NCBI GenBank assembly: GCA_017994695.1
Contig: JAGOKF010000030.1
Location: forward strand, 7,404 to 40,449
DNA: 33,046 nucleotides
Direction of reading: 5' to 3'
From: Myxococcota bacterium
GTDB lineage: Bacteria > Myxococcota_A > UBA9042 > DTJE01
How positions within the stretch are numbered: the first letter of the stretch is position 1; each line of letters begins with the position of its first letter. Below are positions 26,014-33,046 of this stretch, one piece after another. The notes under the pieces were generated by a model. It was given only the letters and a program-made list of their open reading frames with translations. It ran no database searches and had not been told where the DNA came from. Made by a program: the position numbers and the translations under genes.

Positions 26014-26033
26014 ACCGTCCGGTCGCCGGAATC

Positions 26034-27101
26034 CTACCGGTCCTTCCCGAAGTTCAGCACGGATTGGCGGGCCGCCACGGCCCCGGCGATCCGGCGGATG
26101 GCCGCCGCGGGCAGGCCCTCCGGGTCACCCAGCAGGAACGGGATCCCCTGGTCCGCCTGGGGGGAGATGCGGCCATCGAGGGGCAGGTCCCCGAGCCACG
26201 CGAGCCCCATCTGTTCCACCGCCCGGCGCACCCGCCCCTCCCCGAAGGGATGGTGCACGGTGCCGCAGGTGGCGCAGGTGAAGGTCGCCATGTTCTCGAC
26301 GACGCCCAGGACCGGGACCTTCGTCGTCTCGAACATCCGGAGGGCCCTCCGGACGTCGGCGAAGGCGACGTCCTGGGGTGTCGTCACCAGCACGGCGGAG
26401 GAGATGGGAACCAGGTTCGCCAGGGAGATCTGGACGTCCCCTGTTCCGGGAGGCAGGTCCAGGACCAGGTAGTCCAGGTCCCCCCACCAGACGTCCTCCA
26501 GGAACTGGGTCAGGGCCTTGTGGAGCAGGGGCCCCCTCCAGATCACGGCCTGGTCGGGATCCAGCAGCAGGCCCATGCTGAAGACCCGGATCCCAGCGAC
26601 CTCCTGGGGCGCCAGGTAGTCCCGACCCTCGATGGTGACCGTCGAGGCCCGGGTCTCCTGGATCCCCAGCAGGATGGGGACGCTGGGGCCGTAGAGGTCC
26701 GCGTCCAGCAGGCCCACCGAGGCCCCCGCCTCCGACAGGGCCAGGGCCAGGTTCACCGCCACGGTCGACTTCCCGACCCCGCCCTTTCCGGACCCCACGG
26801 CGATGACGTTCTTCACCGTGGGAAGCCGCTCCCCCTTGTCCTTTTCCCGGGCCTTGACCCGGGCCCCGAGCGTCACCTCGACCGCGGTGACGCCCGGCAG
26901 CGGCAGGAGGGCCTGCTCCACGTTCCGCTGGATCACGCTCTTCAGGGGGCACGCGGGAGTGGTCAACTGGACCGTCACCCGGACCCGGCCCTCGGCGTCG
27001 ATGTCCCATTGTTCCACCATGCCCAGGGAAACGATGTCCCGTCCCAGTTCCGGGTCCATCACGCTTCGCAGGGCCTCCAGGATCTCCTCTCGAGTCGCCA
27101 T
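26034..27101 (-). CDS. mrp: Mrp/ApbC-family iron-sulfur cluster carrier ATPase
   Basis: A 355-residue P-loop ATPase that carries and delivers Fe-S clusters. An N-terminal MIP18/FeS-assembly domain (about 1-80, MDPELGRDIVSLGMV) is fused to the ATPase, as is common in bacterial Mrp. The deviant Walker A GKGGVGKST starts at 105. The DLPPGTGD motif follows, and the CxxC pair at Cys276 and Cys279 would bind the cluster at the dimer interface. GGGAG lies before the ATG. It faces a cysteine desulfurase gene across a 150-bp gap and converges on the VWA gene with only 20 bases between stops. Confidence 0.93.
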   Translation of the reverse strand: MATREEILEALRSVMDPELGRDIVSLGMVEQWDIDAEGRVRVTVQLTTPACPLKSVIQRNVEQALLPLPGVTAVEVTLGARVKAREKDKGERLPTVKNVIAVGSGKGGVGKSTVAVNLALALSEAGASVGLLDADLYGPSVPILLGIQETRASTVTIEGRDYLAPQEVAGIRVFSMGLLLDPDQAVIWRGPLLHKALTQFLEDVWWGDLDYLVLDLPPGTGDVQISLANLVPISSAVLVTTPQDVAFADVRRALRMFETTKVPVLGVVENMATFTCATCGTVHHPFGEGRVRRAVEQMGLAWLGDLPLDGRISPQADQGIPFLLGDPEGLPAAAIRRIAGAVAARQSVLNFGKDR

Positions 27102-27154
27102 CGATTCACTCCCGTGGACAGGTGCGTCGAAGTCCCTTCCGGGACGCCCGCAGG

Positions 27155-27183
27155 AAGGTTCTGCCGTTTCCTCGGTTCGTCAA
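27155..27183 (-). promoter_or_regulatory. Weak candidate promoter of mrp
   Basis: On the minus strand TTGACG (27178-27183) matches the -35 well. AACCTT (27155-27160) after 17 bases matches the -10 poorly. The location, about 55 bases upstream of the start codon, is reasonable. Confidence 0.3.
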
Positions 27184-27213
27184 CCCCGCAATTCGTCGCG
27201 GGCCCTCCCCGGA

Positions 27214-27242
27214 TCGACAGCCGGCGGCCCGAGTGGCATCAT
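27214..27242 (+). promoter_or_regulatory. Promoter of the cysteine desulfurase gene, implying a near-leaderless mRNA
   Basis: TCGACA (27214-27219, five of six) and CATCAT (27237-27242, four of six) are 17 bases apart. Transcription would start about seven bases on, near 27249, only two or three bases before the ATG at 27252. The gene lacks a recognisable ribosome binding site, which fits leaderless translation. Confidence 0.5.
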
Positions 27243-27251
27243 TCGACCGCG

Positions 27252-28430
27252 ATGGCGATCTACCTGGACAACCTGGCCACCACGCCCCTGGACCCGGAGG
27301 CGTTCCAGGCGATGCTGCCCTGGCTGGGAAAGCCGGGCAATCCCCACGCCCGCATCCATCCCCACGGCGTCGAGGCGGCCCGGGCCGTGGAACGGGCCCG
27401 GGATCAGGTGGCCCGGGCCTGCGGGGTGCGCGCCTCCGAGGTGTTCTTCACCCCCTCGGCGACGGCGGCGAACAACCTGGCCGTGGCCGGCATCGCCGAG
27501 GCCCGGGCGAAGCGGGGCCGGCACCTCCTGGCGACGACGATCGAGCACCCCTCGGTCCGGGAGCCCCTGCGGGCCCTGGCCGCAGCGGGATTCGAGGTCG
27601 AGTGGGTGCCCGTGGGGTCCTCGGGGGTGGTGGACCCCGACGAGGTCGGGCGCCGCCTGAGGCCCGACACCGTGCTGGTGTCGGTGATGGCGGTGAACAA
27701 CGAGATCGGGACCGTCCAGCCCATCGAGGCCATCCGGTCGCTGCTGGGACGCAAGGGGCCCCTGCTGCACGTCGATGCCGCCCAGGCCGCCGGCAAGGTT
27801 CCCCTGGCCCCCCTGGCATCCCTGGCGGACCTCCTGACCCTCTCGAGCCACAAGGTCCACGGTCCCCAGGGCGCCGCCGCTCTGGTTCTGCGGGAGGGCC
27901 GGTCGGTGCACCCCGTGCCGCGGATCCTGGGCGGCGGCCAGGAGGGAGGCCTCTGGCCCGGCACCGTGGCGGTGGCTCCCGTCGTCGGGTTCGGCGAGGC
28001 CCTGGCCCGGGCGGCCGAAGGGTTGCCGCGGGATCGGGACCACGTCGCTTCCCTGGCCTCGATGCTCCAGGACGGGCTGTCCCGGCGGATTCCCGGTCTC
28101 CGGCGCAACGGGGATCCCGGCCGGGCGGTGCCCCATTGCCTGAGCCTCACGTTCCCGGTGCTGGCCGGGGAGACGGTGGTCGCCTGGCTTTCCAGGGCCG
28201 GGATTTCCGTCTCCCTGGGAAGCGCCTGCTCCGTCGAGGCCGCCCGACCCTCGGCGGTGCTCCAGGCCATCGGCCTGTCCCCGGAGGAGGCCCGCCGGAC
28301 CCTGCGGTTCGGCCTCGGGCGCTTCAACACCGTCGAGGAGGTCGAGGCCGTGCTGGCCGCATTCGACGACCTGCTGGCCCGGCTCCGGGAGGCGGGCATG
28401 GACCTCGCTTCGCCGTCCCGGCAGCCCTGA
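27252..28430 (+). CDS. Cysteine desulfurase (NifS/IscS family)
   Basis: A 392-residue PLP-dependent aminotransferase class V enzyme that takes sulfur from cysteine for Fe-S clusters or other thio-cofactors. It starts with the family signature YLDNLATTPLDP. The PLP lysine is K201 in SSHKVHGPQG, and the persulfide-forming cysteine is C326 in SLGSACSVE, so both catalytic residues are present. It lies divergent to mrp, which suggests joint service in Fe-S assembly. No scaffold (IscU, SufU) or Rrf2-type regulator is adjacent. The members of the family (IscS, NifS, others) cannot be told apart by sight, so no symbol is given. Confidence 0.9.
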   Translation: MAIYLDNLATTPLDPEAFQAMLPWLGKPGNPHARIHPHGVEAARAVERARDQVARACGVRASEVFFTPSATAANNLAVAGIAEARAKRGRHLLATTIEHPSVREPLRALAAAGFEVEWVPVGSSGVVDPDEVGRRLRPDTVLVSVMAVNNEIGTVQPIEAIRSLLGRKGPLLHVDAAQAAGKVPLAPLASLADLLTLSSHKVHGPQGAAALVLREGRSVHPVPRILGGGQEGGLWPGTVAVAPVVGFGEALARAAEGLPRDRDHVASLASMLQDGLSRRIPGLRRNGDPGRAVPHCLSLTFPVLAGETVVAWLSRAGISVSLGSACSVEAARPSAVLQAIGLSPEEARRTLRFGLGRFNTVEEVEAVLAAFDDLLARLREAGMDLASPSRQP

Positions 28431-28432
28431 AG

Positions 28433-28446
28433 GACCCGGCCGGGTC
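28433..28446 (+). terminator. Palindrome after the cysteine desulfurase gene
   Basis: A perfect 14-bp palindrome (GACCCGG/CCGGGTC) begins two bases after the stop codon and is followed by TTG only. It abuts the -35 of the next promoter. Termination is plausible but the T-run is missing. Confidence 0.3.
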
Positions 28447-28475
28447 TTGCCAGGAGGCCCAGGAACGCGGATAGT
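28447..28475 (+). promoter_or_regulatory. Putative promoter of mqo
   Basis: TTGCCA (28447-28452, five of six) and GATAGT (28470-28475, four of six) are 17 bases apart. The start would be near 28482, giving a leader of about 42 bases with GAGGGGGA before the ATG. Confidence 0.5.
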
Positions 28476-28523
28476 AACCATCCGAGTGACGGAACGAGGG
28501 ACCGGGAGAAGAGGGGGACGATC

Positions 28524-30008
28524 ATGGCCGATCCGGAACATGCGGTGGACGTGGCGGTCGTCGGGGGGGGCATCATGGGGGCGATGCTGTCCTCCCTGGT
28601 CGGCGAACTGATGCCGGACCTGGAGGTCGAGGTGTACGAGCGCCTTCCGGAGGTGGCGTCGGAGAGCAGCCAGGTGATGAACAACGCCGGGACCGGCCAC
28701 GCCGCCAACTGCGAGTTGAACTACACCCCCCGGGGTCCCGACGGGACGGTGGACATCTCGAAGGCCCTCCGGATCAACGAGTCCTTCGAGATCTCCCTCC
28801 AGTTCTGGGGTTCGCTGGTGGAGCGGGGACGGCTGCCCGATCCCCGGGGATTCCTGAACCGGGTGCCCCACGTGGCCTTCGTCCGGGGGGAGGACGACGT
28901 CCGGTTCCTGCGGGAACGGTTCGACCGGATGTCCGCCCACCCGATGTTCCGGGACATGGAGTGGGCCCGGGACCGGAGGGAGATGGCCGAGTGGATGCCC
29001 CTGGTGATGGAGCGCAGGCGGGAGGACGTTCCCCTGGCCGCGACCCGGGTCCGGCGGGGAACCGACGTGGACTTCGGCGCACTGACCCGCATGCTGTTCC
29101 AGGGGCTCGCGGGGCGCTCCCAGGTCCTGCTGCGGACCTCCCACGAGGTGACCGGACTGAAACGGGCCCGGGACGGCCGGTGGCGGGTCCGCTGGCGGTC
29201 CCCGTCCGGCAGGGGGGAGACCGTCGCCCGGTTCGTGTTCCTGGGTGCCGGGGGAGGGGCCCTGCCGCTGCTCCAGTCCTCGGGGATCGTGGAGGCCAGG
29301 GGGTACGGAGGCTTCCCGGTCAGCGGCCAGTGGCTGGTCTGTCGCGACGACGCGCTGTTCGCCAGGCACCACGCGAAGGTGTACGGGAAGGCCGCCATCG
29401 GGGCCCCGCCGATGTCGGTGCCCCACCTGGACACCCGGTTCCGGGCCGGCCGTCGTGGGCTGCTGTTCGGTCCCTTCGCGGGCTTCTCCACCCGGTTCCT
29501 GAAGCACGGATCCCTGTGGGACCTTCCCAGGTCCGTATCCCCGGACAACCTCTGGCCCATGCTGGCCGTCGCCCGGGACAACTGGCCCCTGGTGCGCTAC
29601 CTGGTCCAGCAGGTGATGCAGTCCATGGAGGACCGGGTCCGGGCCCTGCGGGACTTCTACCCCGAGGCCCGGCCGGAGGACTGGTCCTTGGAGGTGGCCG
29701 GCCAGCGGGTCCAGATCATCAAGAGGGACCCGAAGCGCGGCGGAAGGCTGGAATTCGGCACCGAACTGGTGGTCGCCGGGGACGGGAGCCTCGCGGCGCT
29801 GCTCGGGGCGTCCCCGGGGGCCTCGACCGGGGCCCACACGATGCTGGACCTGATCCACCGGTGCTTCCCGGAACGGGCCCAGAGCCCGGCGTTCCAGCAG
29901 GCGTTGCGGGCCCTGGTGCCCTCCTACGGGCAGTCTCTTGCAGGGAACCCCGAACTGCTGGCCAGGGTGAGGGACCGGGTGGACGGGGTCCTGGGGCTCC
30001 GGCAGTGA
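28524..30008 (+). CDS. mqo: Malate:quinone oxidoreductase
   Basis: A 494-residue peripheral-membrane FAD enzyme that oxidises malate to oxaloacetate and passes electrons to quinone, replacing or assisting malate dehydrogenase. The FAD motif GGGIMG lies at residues 14-19. Family-typical stretches follow: NNAGTGHAANCELNYTP (about 53-69), FLGAGGGALPLLQ, GFPVSGQWLVC, LFGPFAGFSTRFLK and the C-terminal LLGASPGASTGAHTMLDL. The length is normal. The electron output to quinone complements the ATP synthase in this window, although a shared operon is not indicated. Confidence 0.95.
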   Translation: MADPEHAVDVAVVGGGIMGAMLSSLVGELMPDLEVEVYERLPEVASESSQVMNNAGTGHAANCELNYTPRGPDGTVDISKALRINESFEISLQFWGSLVERGRLPDPRGFLNRVPHVAFVRGEDDVRFLRERFDRMSAHPMFRDMEWARDRREMAEWMPLVMERRREDVPLAATRVRRGTDVDFGALTRMLFQGLAGRSQVLLRTSHEVTGLKRARDGRWRVRWRSPSGRGETVARFVFLGAGGGALPLLQSSGIVEARGYGGFPVSGQWLVCRDDALFARHHAKVYGKAAIGAPPMSVPHLDTRFRAGRRGLLFGPFAGFSTRFLKHGSLWDLPRSVSPDNLWPMLAVARDNWPLVRYLVQQVMQSMEDRVRALRDFYPEARPEDWSLEVAGQRVQIIKRDPKRGGRLEFGTELVVAGDGSLAALLGASPGASTGAHTMLDLIHRCFPERAQSPAFQQALRALVPSYGQSLAGNPELLARVRDRVDGVLGLRQ

Positions 30009-30017
30009 GGGCCGGGG

Positions 30018-30749
30018 CTAGACTCCCTGGAACAGCCGCTTCGCGAACTTCTCGTCCAGTCCGGCCTTCCGGATGCGGTCGGCCGAGGACTCGATGTCGT
30101 ATTCGACCCGGACGAACCGCGTGGTGCCCTTCAGGGAATCCCAGATGGCGAAACAGGCCCGGGGGTCCCGATCCCTGGGCTGCCCGATGCTCCCGACGTT
30201 GATGATCAGGCGGGTGTCGGGCTGGGGCTTCACCGTGGTGGCGTCCACGGCCCGAACCTTCTTCGGCCCCAGGGCGAAGGCGAGGGTGAGGTGGGAATGC
30301 CCGATGAAGGACACGGGCTTCAGGCGGTCCAGCACCTGCAGGTGGGTCTGGGCCTCGGGAACCTGCACCACGTAGAAGAAGCCCGAGGGCAGGATCGGCG
30401 CCGAGTGGAAGAAGCCGACGTCCTGTTCCAGCATGCAGAAGGGCAGGGAGTAGAGCCACTGGTAGGTTGCGGGCGAGAGATGCTCCCGGGTCCACTGGAG
30501 GGCCCGACGGGCCCCCTCGTAGTAGTACCCCTCGTCCATCGCCCCGGTCACGGCCGCGTCGTGGTTGCCCAGGAGGGTCGGGATCTCCCGGTCCATCAGG
30601 ATCCGGCAGCATTCCTCCGGGCTTGCCCCGTAGCCCACCACGTCACCCAGGCAGACCACCCGGTCCACCTCGGCCCGGTCCACCTCCCGGAGCACGGCCT
30701 CCAGGGCCTCCAGGTTCGCGTGGATGTCCGACAGGATCGCCACCCGCAT
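30018..30749 (-). CDS. Metallophosphoesterase (YfcE/MJ0936-like)
   Basis: A 243-residue calcineurin-like phosphoesterase. The two-metal motifs appear in order: SDIHAN (residues 7-12), GDVVGYG (about 35-41), GNHD (about 62-65) and GHSH (about 150). Homologues act as phosphodiesterases or on dinucleotides; the substrate here is unknown. The chosen ATG follows an apparent -10 element so closely that the mRNA would be leaderless, and no ribosome binding site is visible. It converges with mqo, nine bases between stops. Confidence 0.87.
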   Translation of the reverse strand: MRVAILSDIHANLEALEAVLREVDRAEVDRVVCLGDVVGYGASPEECCRILMDREIPTLLGNHDAAVTGAMDEGYYYEGARRALQWTREHLSPATYQWLYSLPFCMLEQDVGFFHSAPILPSGFFYVVQVPEAQTHLQVLDRLKPVSFIGHSHLTLAFALGPKKVRAVDATTVKPQPDTRLIINVGSIGQPRDRDPRACFAIWDSLKGTTRFVRVEYDIESSADRIRKAGLDEKFAKRLFQGV

Positions 30750-30755
30750 GGGGGC

Positions 30756-30785
30756 ACGATACCACAAAGGCGTCGGTGCCACCAA
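30756..30785 (-). promoter_or_regulatory. Promoter of the metallophosphoesterase gene, implying a leaderless mRNA
   Basis: On the minus strand TTGGTG (30780-30785) and TATCGT (30756-30761) are 18 bases apart. The -10 hexamer and the spacing are identical to those of the nrdJ promoter. A start seven bases downstream falls at or beside the A of the ATG at 30749. Confidence 0.45.
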
Positions 30786-30889
30786 CGGCACGGATTCCGG
30801 TCCCGTTCCCGTGCCCCGGGGGCCCATCCGGATCACCCCCTCTGTCCTCGGGATGGCGACTCCCGACCGGGTCATTGAAGGGCGTTGAC

Positions 30890-30919
30890 TTGTCCCTGGG
30901 TCGGTGGTGCCGATATGCT
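30890..30919 (+). promoter_or_regulatory. Putative promoter of the PilZ-methyltransferase gene
   Basis: TTGTCC (30890-30895) and TATGCT (30914-30919) are 18 bases apart, each matching four of six positions. A second -35-like TTGACT begins at 30885 but would need a 23-base spacer. The start would be near 30926. Confidence 0.4.
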
Positions 30920-30987
30920 TGCTCTGCGCTCCGGGGGCGGAGCGCCCCGCCTCCGGTGCCCGTACCGGGGACGGGGGCATCCAAAGA

Positions 30988-32595
30988 ATGGGTCAGGAAC
31001 GGGGGGGGACTGTGAAAGAGGAACTGGCGGGACTGGGCGTGACGGGCGGGGCCACCGAATTTTCCGGTTCTGGGATGGAGCGGGGGAGGCCTGACCCGAC
31101 CCACAGGGGAAGGTCCTTCGAGAAAATCGAGGTCCCCGAAGAGGAAAGGCTTCCCTTCCGCTTCGACAGGCACTCGATCGACGAATTCTCGGATCTTGCG
31201 GTCACCTGCCAGATGGAAACCTCGACGGCAAGCGCTCCCGTCCACATCCAGTTGAAGGACCTTTCCAGTTCCGGACTGTCCTTCCACGTGGATGACGCGT
31301 CGAAGTGGCAACAGGGACAGACCATCGCCCGCCTCCGGATCGGTTTCGACGACTGGATCGCCTACGACGGACCTGCCGTGGTGAGCTCCATCCGCCAGGT
31401 GGAGATCGGGGCGGTGCTCGGGATCCAGCTGACGGACTACCTGTTGAACATCGAGGAACTGATCCGGATGCGCGACGTCAAGCGTGCCCACGCCAACCAC
31501 GCGGAGCGAATCCGGTCGTTCGTGGGGCGCACGGCGGTCGTGGGGTGCCATGAATACCGTGCGAGGATTGCGGATTTCCTGCTGTTCCTGCGGGCCGCCA
31601 GGGAGGAGATGGGAGCGCTGGAACAGGAGGTCGGGTGGGAGGATATCCACGGCAGGAATCCGAATGCGGCACGGGACTGCCTGTTCAGGCACCTCCTGGA
31701 GGGATTCGTGCGGCAATGGAACGATTGGATCATCCATCTGAACGAACTCTTCCGGGCGGACCCGGCGACCCGGGACGCCTCCGTAGAGAACTTCTCCAGG
31801 GCCCTCCTGCAGCCCTACCTTCTGGAAGCGCCGGTGCTGGAGAGGGCCTTTCGCAAGCCTCTCGGATATCCGGGAGACTACAGGGTCATGATCTACATCT
31901 ACGACAACGATTTCGAAGGGGCGACACTGTTCGGAAAGGCCGTTCACAAGGCGGCGGTGATGACTGCGGCCTCAAAGGCGGTCAGAGGGAGGAAGGACCT
32001 GCTGAAGGCGATCATGCAGGAGAAATTCCAGAGCCTGAGGACCCGGCGGACGCCGATGCGCATCCTGTCGGTGGCCGCCGGTCCCGCCAGGGAATTGAAG
32101 GAGTTCCTCGAGGGCCTGTCTCCCGAGGACCCGCTGGAGATCGTTCTGTTCGAGCAGGACAAGCAGGCTCTTGCCCATTCGAACAGGGAACTGAGAAGTC
32201 TGATTGCCCGGAGGAGAATGTCGAGGGTGCGCCTGTTCTCCTTGAGGGACACGATCACGAACCTGCTCGGGGACAGCGACCTCCTTCGCCCGACGGCTCC
32301 CTATGACCTCGTCCTGGCATCCGGGCTCTACGACTACCTGAAGCCCCACAACGCATCCCGGCTGACCCGGAAACTCTTCGACCTGCTGGACCTGGGAGGC
32401 GACCTGCTGATCGGGAACTTCGCCCACAGCAATACGACCCGGTGGATCATGGAAAACCAGTTGGCCTGGTACCTCCAGCACCGTACCGAGGAGGAGATTC
32501 TTGCCTTCGCGGACCTTTGCGACCCGGGCAGGCAACTTGAGGTGATCTCGGAACCGAACGGGGTGAATCTCTTCTTGAGGGCCCGTCGCGTGTAG
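30988..32595 (+). CDS. PilZ domain - SAM-dependent methyltransferase fusion protein
   Basis: About 535 residues. After a polar N-terminus comes a PilZ-like domain (about 48-150) with RLPFR at 54-58 and DLSSSG at 91-96. These fit the RxxxR and D/NxSxxG cyclic-di-GMP contacts, though the gap between them is long. A helical middle region (about 155-285) leads to GYPGDYRVMIYIYDNDFEG (293-311). That motif is close to the GYAGDY-type motif I associate with proteins annotated as 3-hydroxypalmitate methyl ester synthesis (PhcB-like). A class I methyltransferase fold follows, with motif I LSVAAGPARE (360-369), the acidic LFEQD (387-391) and LASGLYDYL (443-451). Alternative starts are GTG 31012 (with a G-rich site upstream) and ATG 31075. 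The next gene starts one base after the stop. The substrate is not known. Confidence 0.78.
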   Translation: MGQERGGTVKEELAGLGVTGGATEFSGSGMERGRPDPTHRGRSFEKIEVPEEERLPFRFDRHSIDEFSDLAVTCQMETSTASAPVHIQLKDLSSSGLSFHVDDASKWQQGQTIARLRIGFDDWIAYDGPAVVSSIRQVEIGAVLGIQLTDYLLNIEELIRMRDVKRAHANHAERIRSFVGRTAVVGCHEYRARIADFLLFLRAAREEMGALEQEVGWEDIHGRNPNAARDCLFRHLLEGFVRQWNDWIIHLNELFRADPATRDASVENFSRALLQPYLLEAPVLERAFRKPLGYPGDYRVMIYIYDNDFEGATLFGKAVHKAAVMTAASKAVRGRKDLLKAIMQEKFQSLRTRRTPMRILSVAAGPARELKEFLEGLSPEDPLEIVLFEQDKQALAHSNRELRSLIARRRMSRVRLFSLRDTITNLLGDSDLLRPTAPYDLVLASGLYDYLKPHNASRLTRKLFDLLDLGGDLLIGNFAHSNTTRWIMENQLAWYLQHRTEEEILAFADLCDPGRQLEVISEPNGVNLFLRARRV

Positions 32596-32596
32596 T

Positions 32597-33046
32597 ATGA
32601 CAGACCAGATCGAGAGCGCCGATTTCAGGCAGCGGATCGAGGAGACCTGGCTTTCCTGGTTGCAGAGACGCAACCAGGCGGGCGGGCGCCTCGTATTCCT
32701 GATGACACTCATCCTCTATCCAATCTTCGGATTCCTCGACTGGGTGACCGCTCCCGAGGAACTGGTGGAAATCCTGTGGGTAATCCGGGCTTCCGTAATC
32801 ATTCTGGCCGCCATTCTCTACCTGCTGCTGGTCCGGCGATCGACCTCGAAGCATTTCACCCTGCTGACTTCCCTGCTGACGCTGGTGACGGGCTTCGGCA
32901 TCATCGCGATGGTCGTGCTTCTCGGAGGGTATGAACATCCCTACTATGCGGGCATCAACCTGGTCATGATCGGTACCGGTCTATTGTTCCTGTGGCCGCC
33001 CAAGGTATCGGTCGTGGTCTATGGATCCATTGTGGTAGGATACTTC
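32597..33046 (+). CDS. Multi-pass membrane sensor-like protein, N-terminal part (cut by right edge)
   Basis: The first 150 residues are visible and open to the edge. After a charged 30-residue head come hydrophobic segments at about 31-50, 59-79, 87-110, 118-135 and 137 onward. A GGYEHPYYAGINLVMIG stretch (110-126) lies between the third and fourth. Five or more closely spaced helices with short loops resemble the membrane sensor modules (MASE-like, 7TM) placed in front of histidine kinases or nucleotide cyclases. The output domain would lie outside the window. The start codon follows the upstream stop by one base, so the two genes are almost certainly co-translated. This would fit a sensor for, or partner of, the methyltransferase product, but that is inference. 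Confidence 0.65.
   Translation, partial: MTDQIESADFRQRIEETWLSWLQRRNQAGGRLVFLMTLILYPIFGFLDWVTAPEELVEILWVIRASVIILAAILYLLLVRRSTSKHFTLLTSLLTLVTGFGIIAMVVLLGGYEHPYYAGINLVMIGTGLLFLWPPKVSVVVYGSIVVGYF

Overview
The window is a GC-rich bacterial chromosome segment. It codes on both strands with dense operons and strong G/C third-position bias. It suggests a didermic bacterium of the Myxococcota or a related former-Deltaproteobacteria lineage. The evidence is: BamA and LolCD-type outer-membrane biogenesis genes; an F-type ATPase operon with two different b subunits and no a or c genes (an arrangement known from Geobacter-type deltaproteobacteria); Cys/Asp-rich MopE and thrombospondin-type-3 repeat surface proteins; and a MYXO-CTERM-like tail on one exported protein. 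This assignment is inferred from content. No rRNA, tRNA, CRISPR array, insertion sequence or phage gene was seen.

Layout. (1) 1-1246, minus strand: the start of a Cys-rich lipoprotein that runs off the left edge into a 108-bp tandem repeat array. (2) 1590-9126, minus strand: a six-gene cluster lysS - lolC/E-like - lolD - bamA - surE - apt with short gaps and start/stop overlaps. It appears to be driven by a promoter just upstream of lysS. (3) 9248-10741, minus strand: a primary-type sigma-70 factor. (4) 11183-13981, plus strand: adenosylcobalamin-dependent (class II) ribonucleotide reductase, with a strong TTGACA promoter and a likely pair of NrdR boxes. (5) 14210-17892, plus strand: two beta-oxidation genes, a FadN-type hydroxyacyl-CoA dehydrogenase/enoyl-CoA hydratase fusion and a thiolase, separated by a perfect 16-bp inverted repeat. 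(6) 18056-23989, minus strand: the ATP synthase operon atpX-F-H-A-G-D-C. (7) 24190-26013, plus strand: a secreted VWA/MopE-repeat protein. (8) 26034-28430: divergent mrp (Fe-S carrier ATPase) and a cysteine desulfurase. (9) 28524-30008: malate:quinone oxidoreductase. (10) 30018-30749, minus strand: a metallophosphoesterase. (11) 30988 to the right edge: a PilZ-domain methyltransferase followed one base later by a multi-pass membrane protein that is cut by the edge.

Most of the window is core metabolism: ATP synthesis, fatty-acid oxidation, the quinone-linked malate step, dNTP synthesis, Fe-S assembly and outer-membrane biogenesis. The accessory parts are at the two edges and in the VWA protein. 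The most interesting candidate is the pair at the right edge. A PilZ (c-di-GMP receptor type) domain is fused to a methyltransferase that carries a GYPGDY motif, and the next gene encodes a membrane sensor-like protein. This resembles the PhcB/PhcS synthase-sensor layout of fatty-acid-methyl-ester quorum sensing. That reading is an inference and depends on sequence beyond the window.
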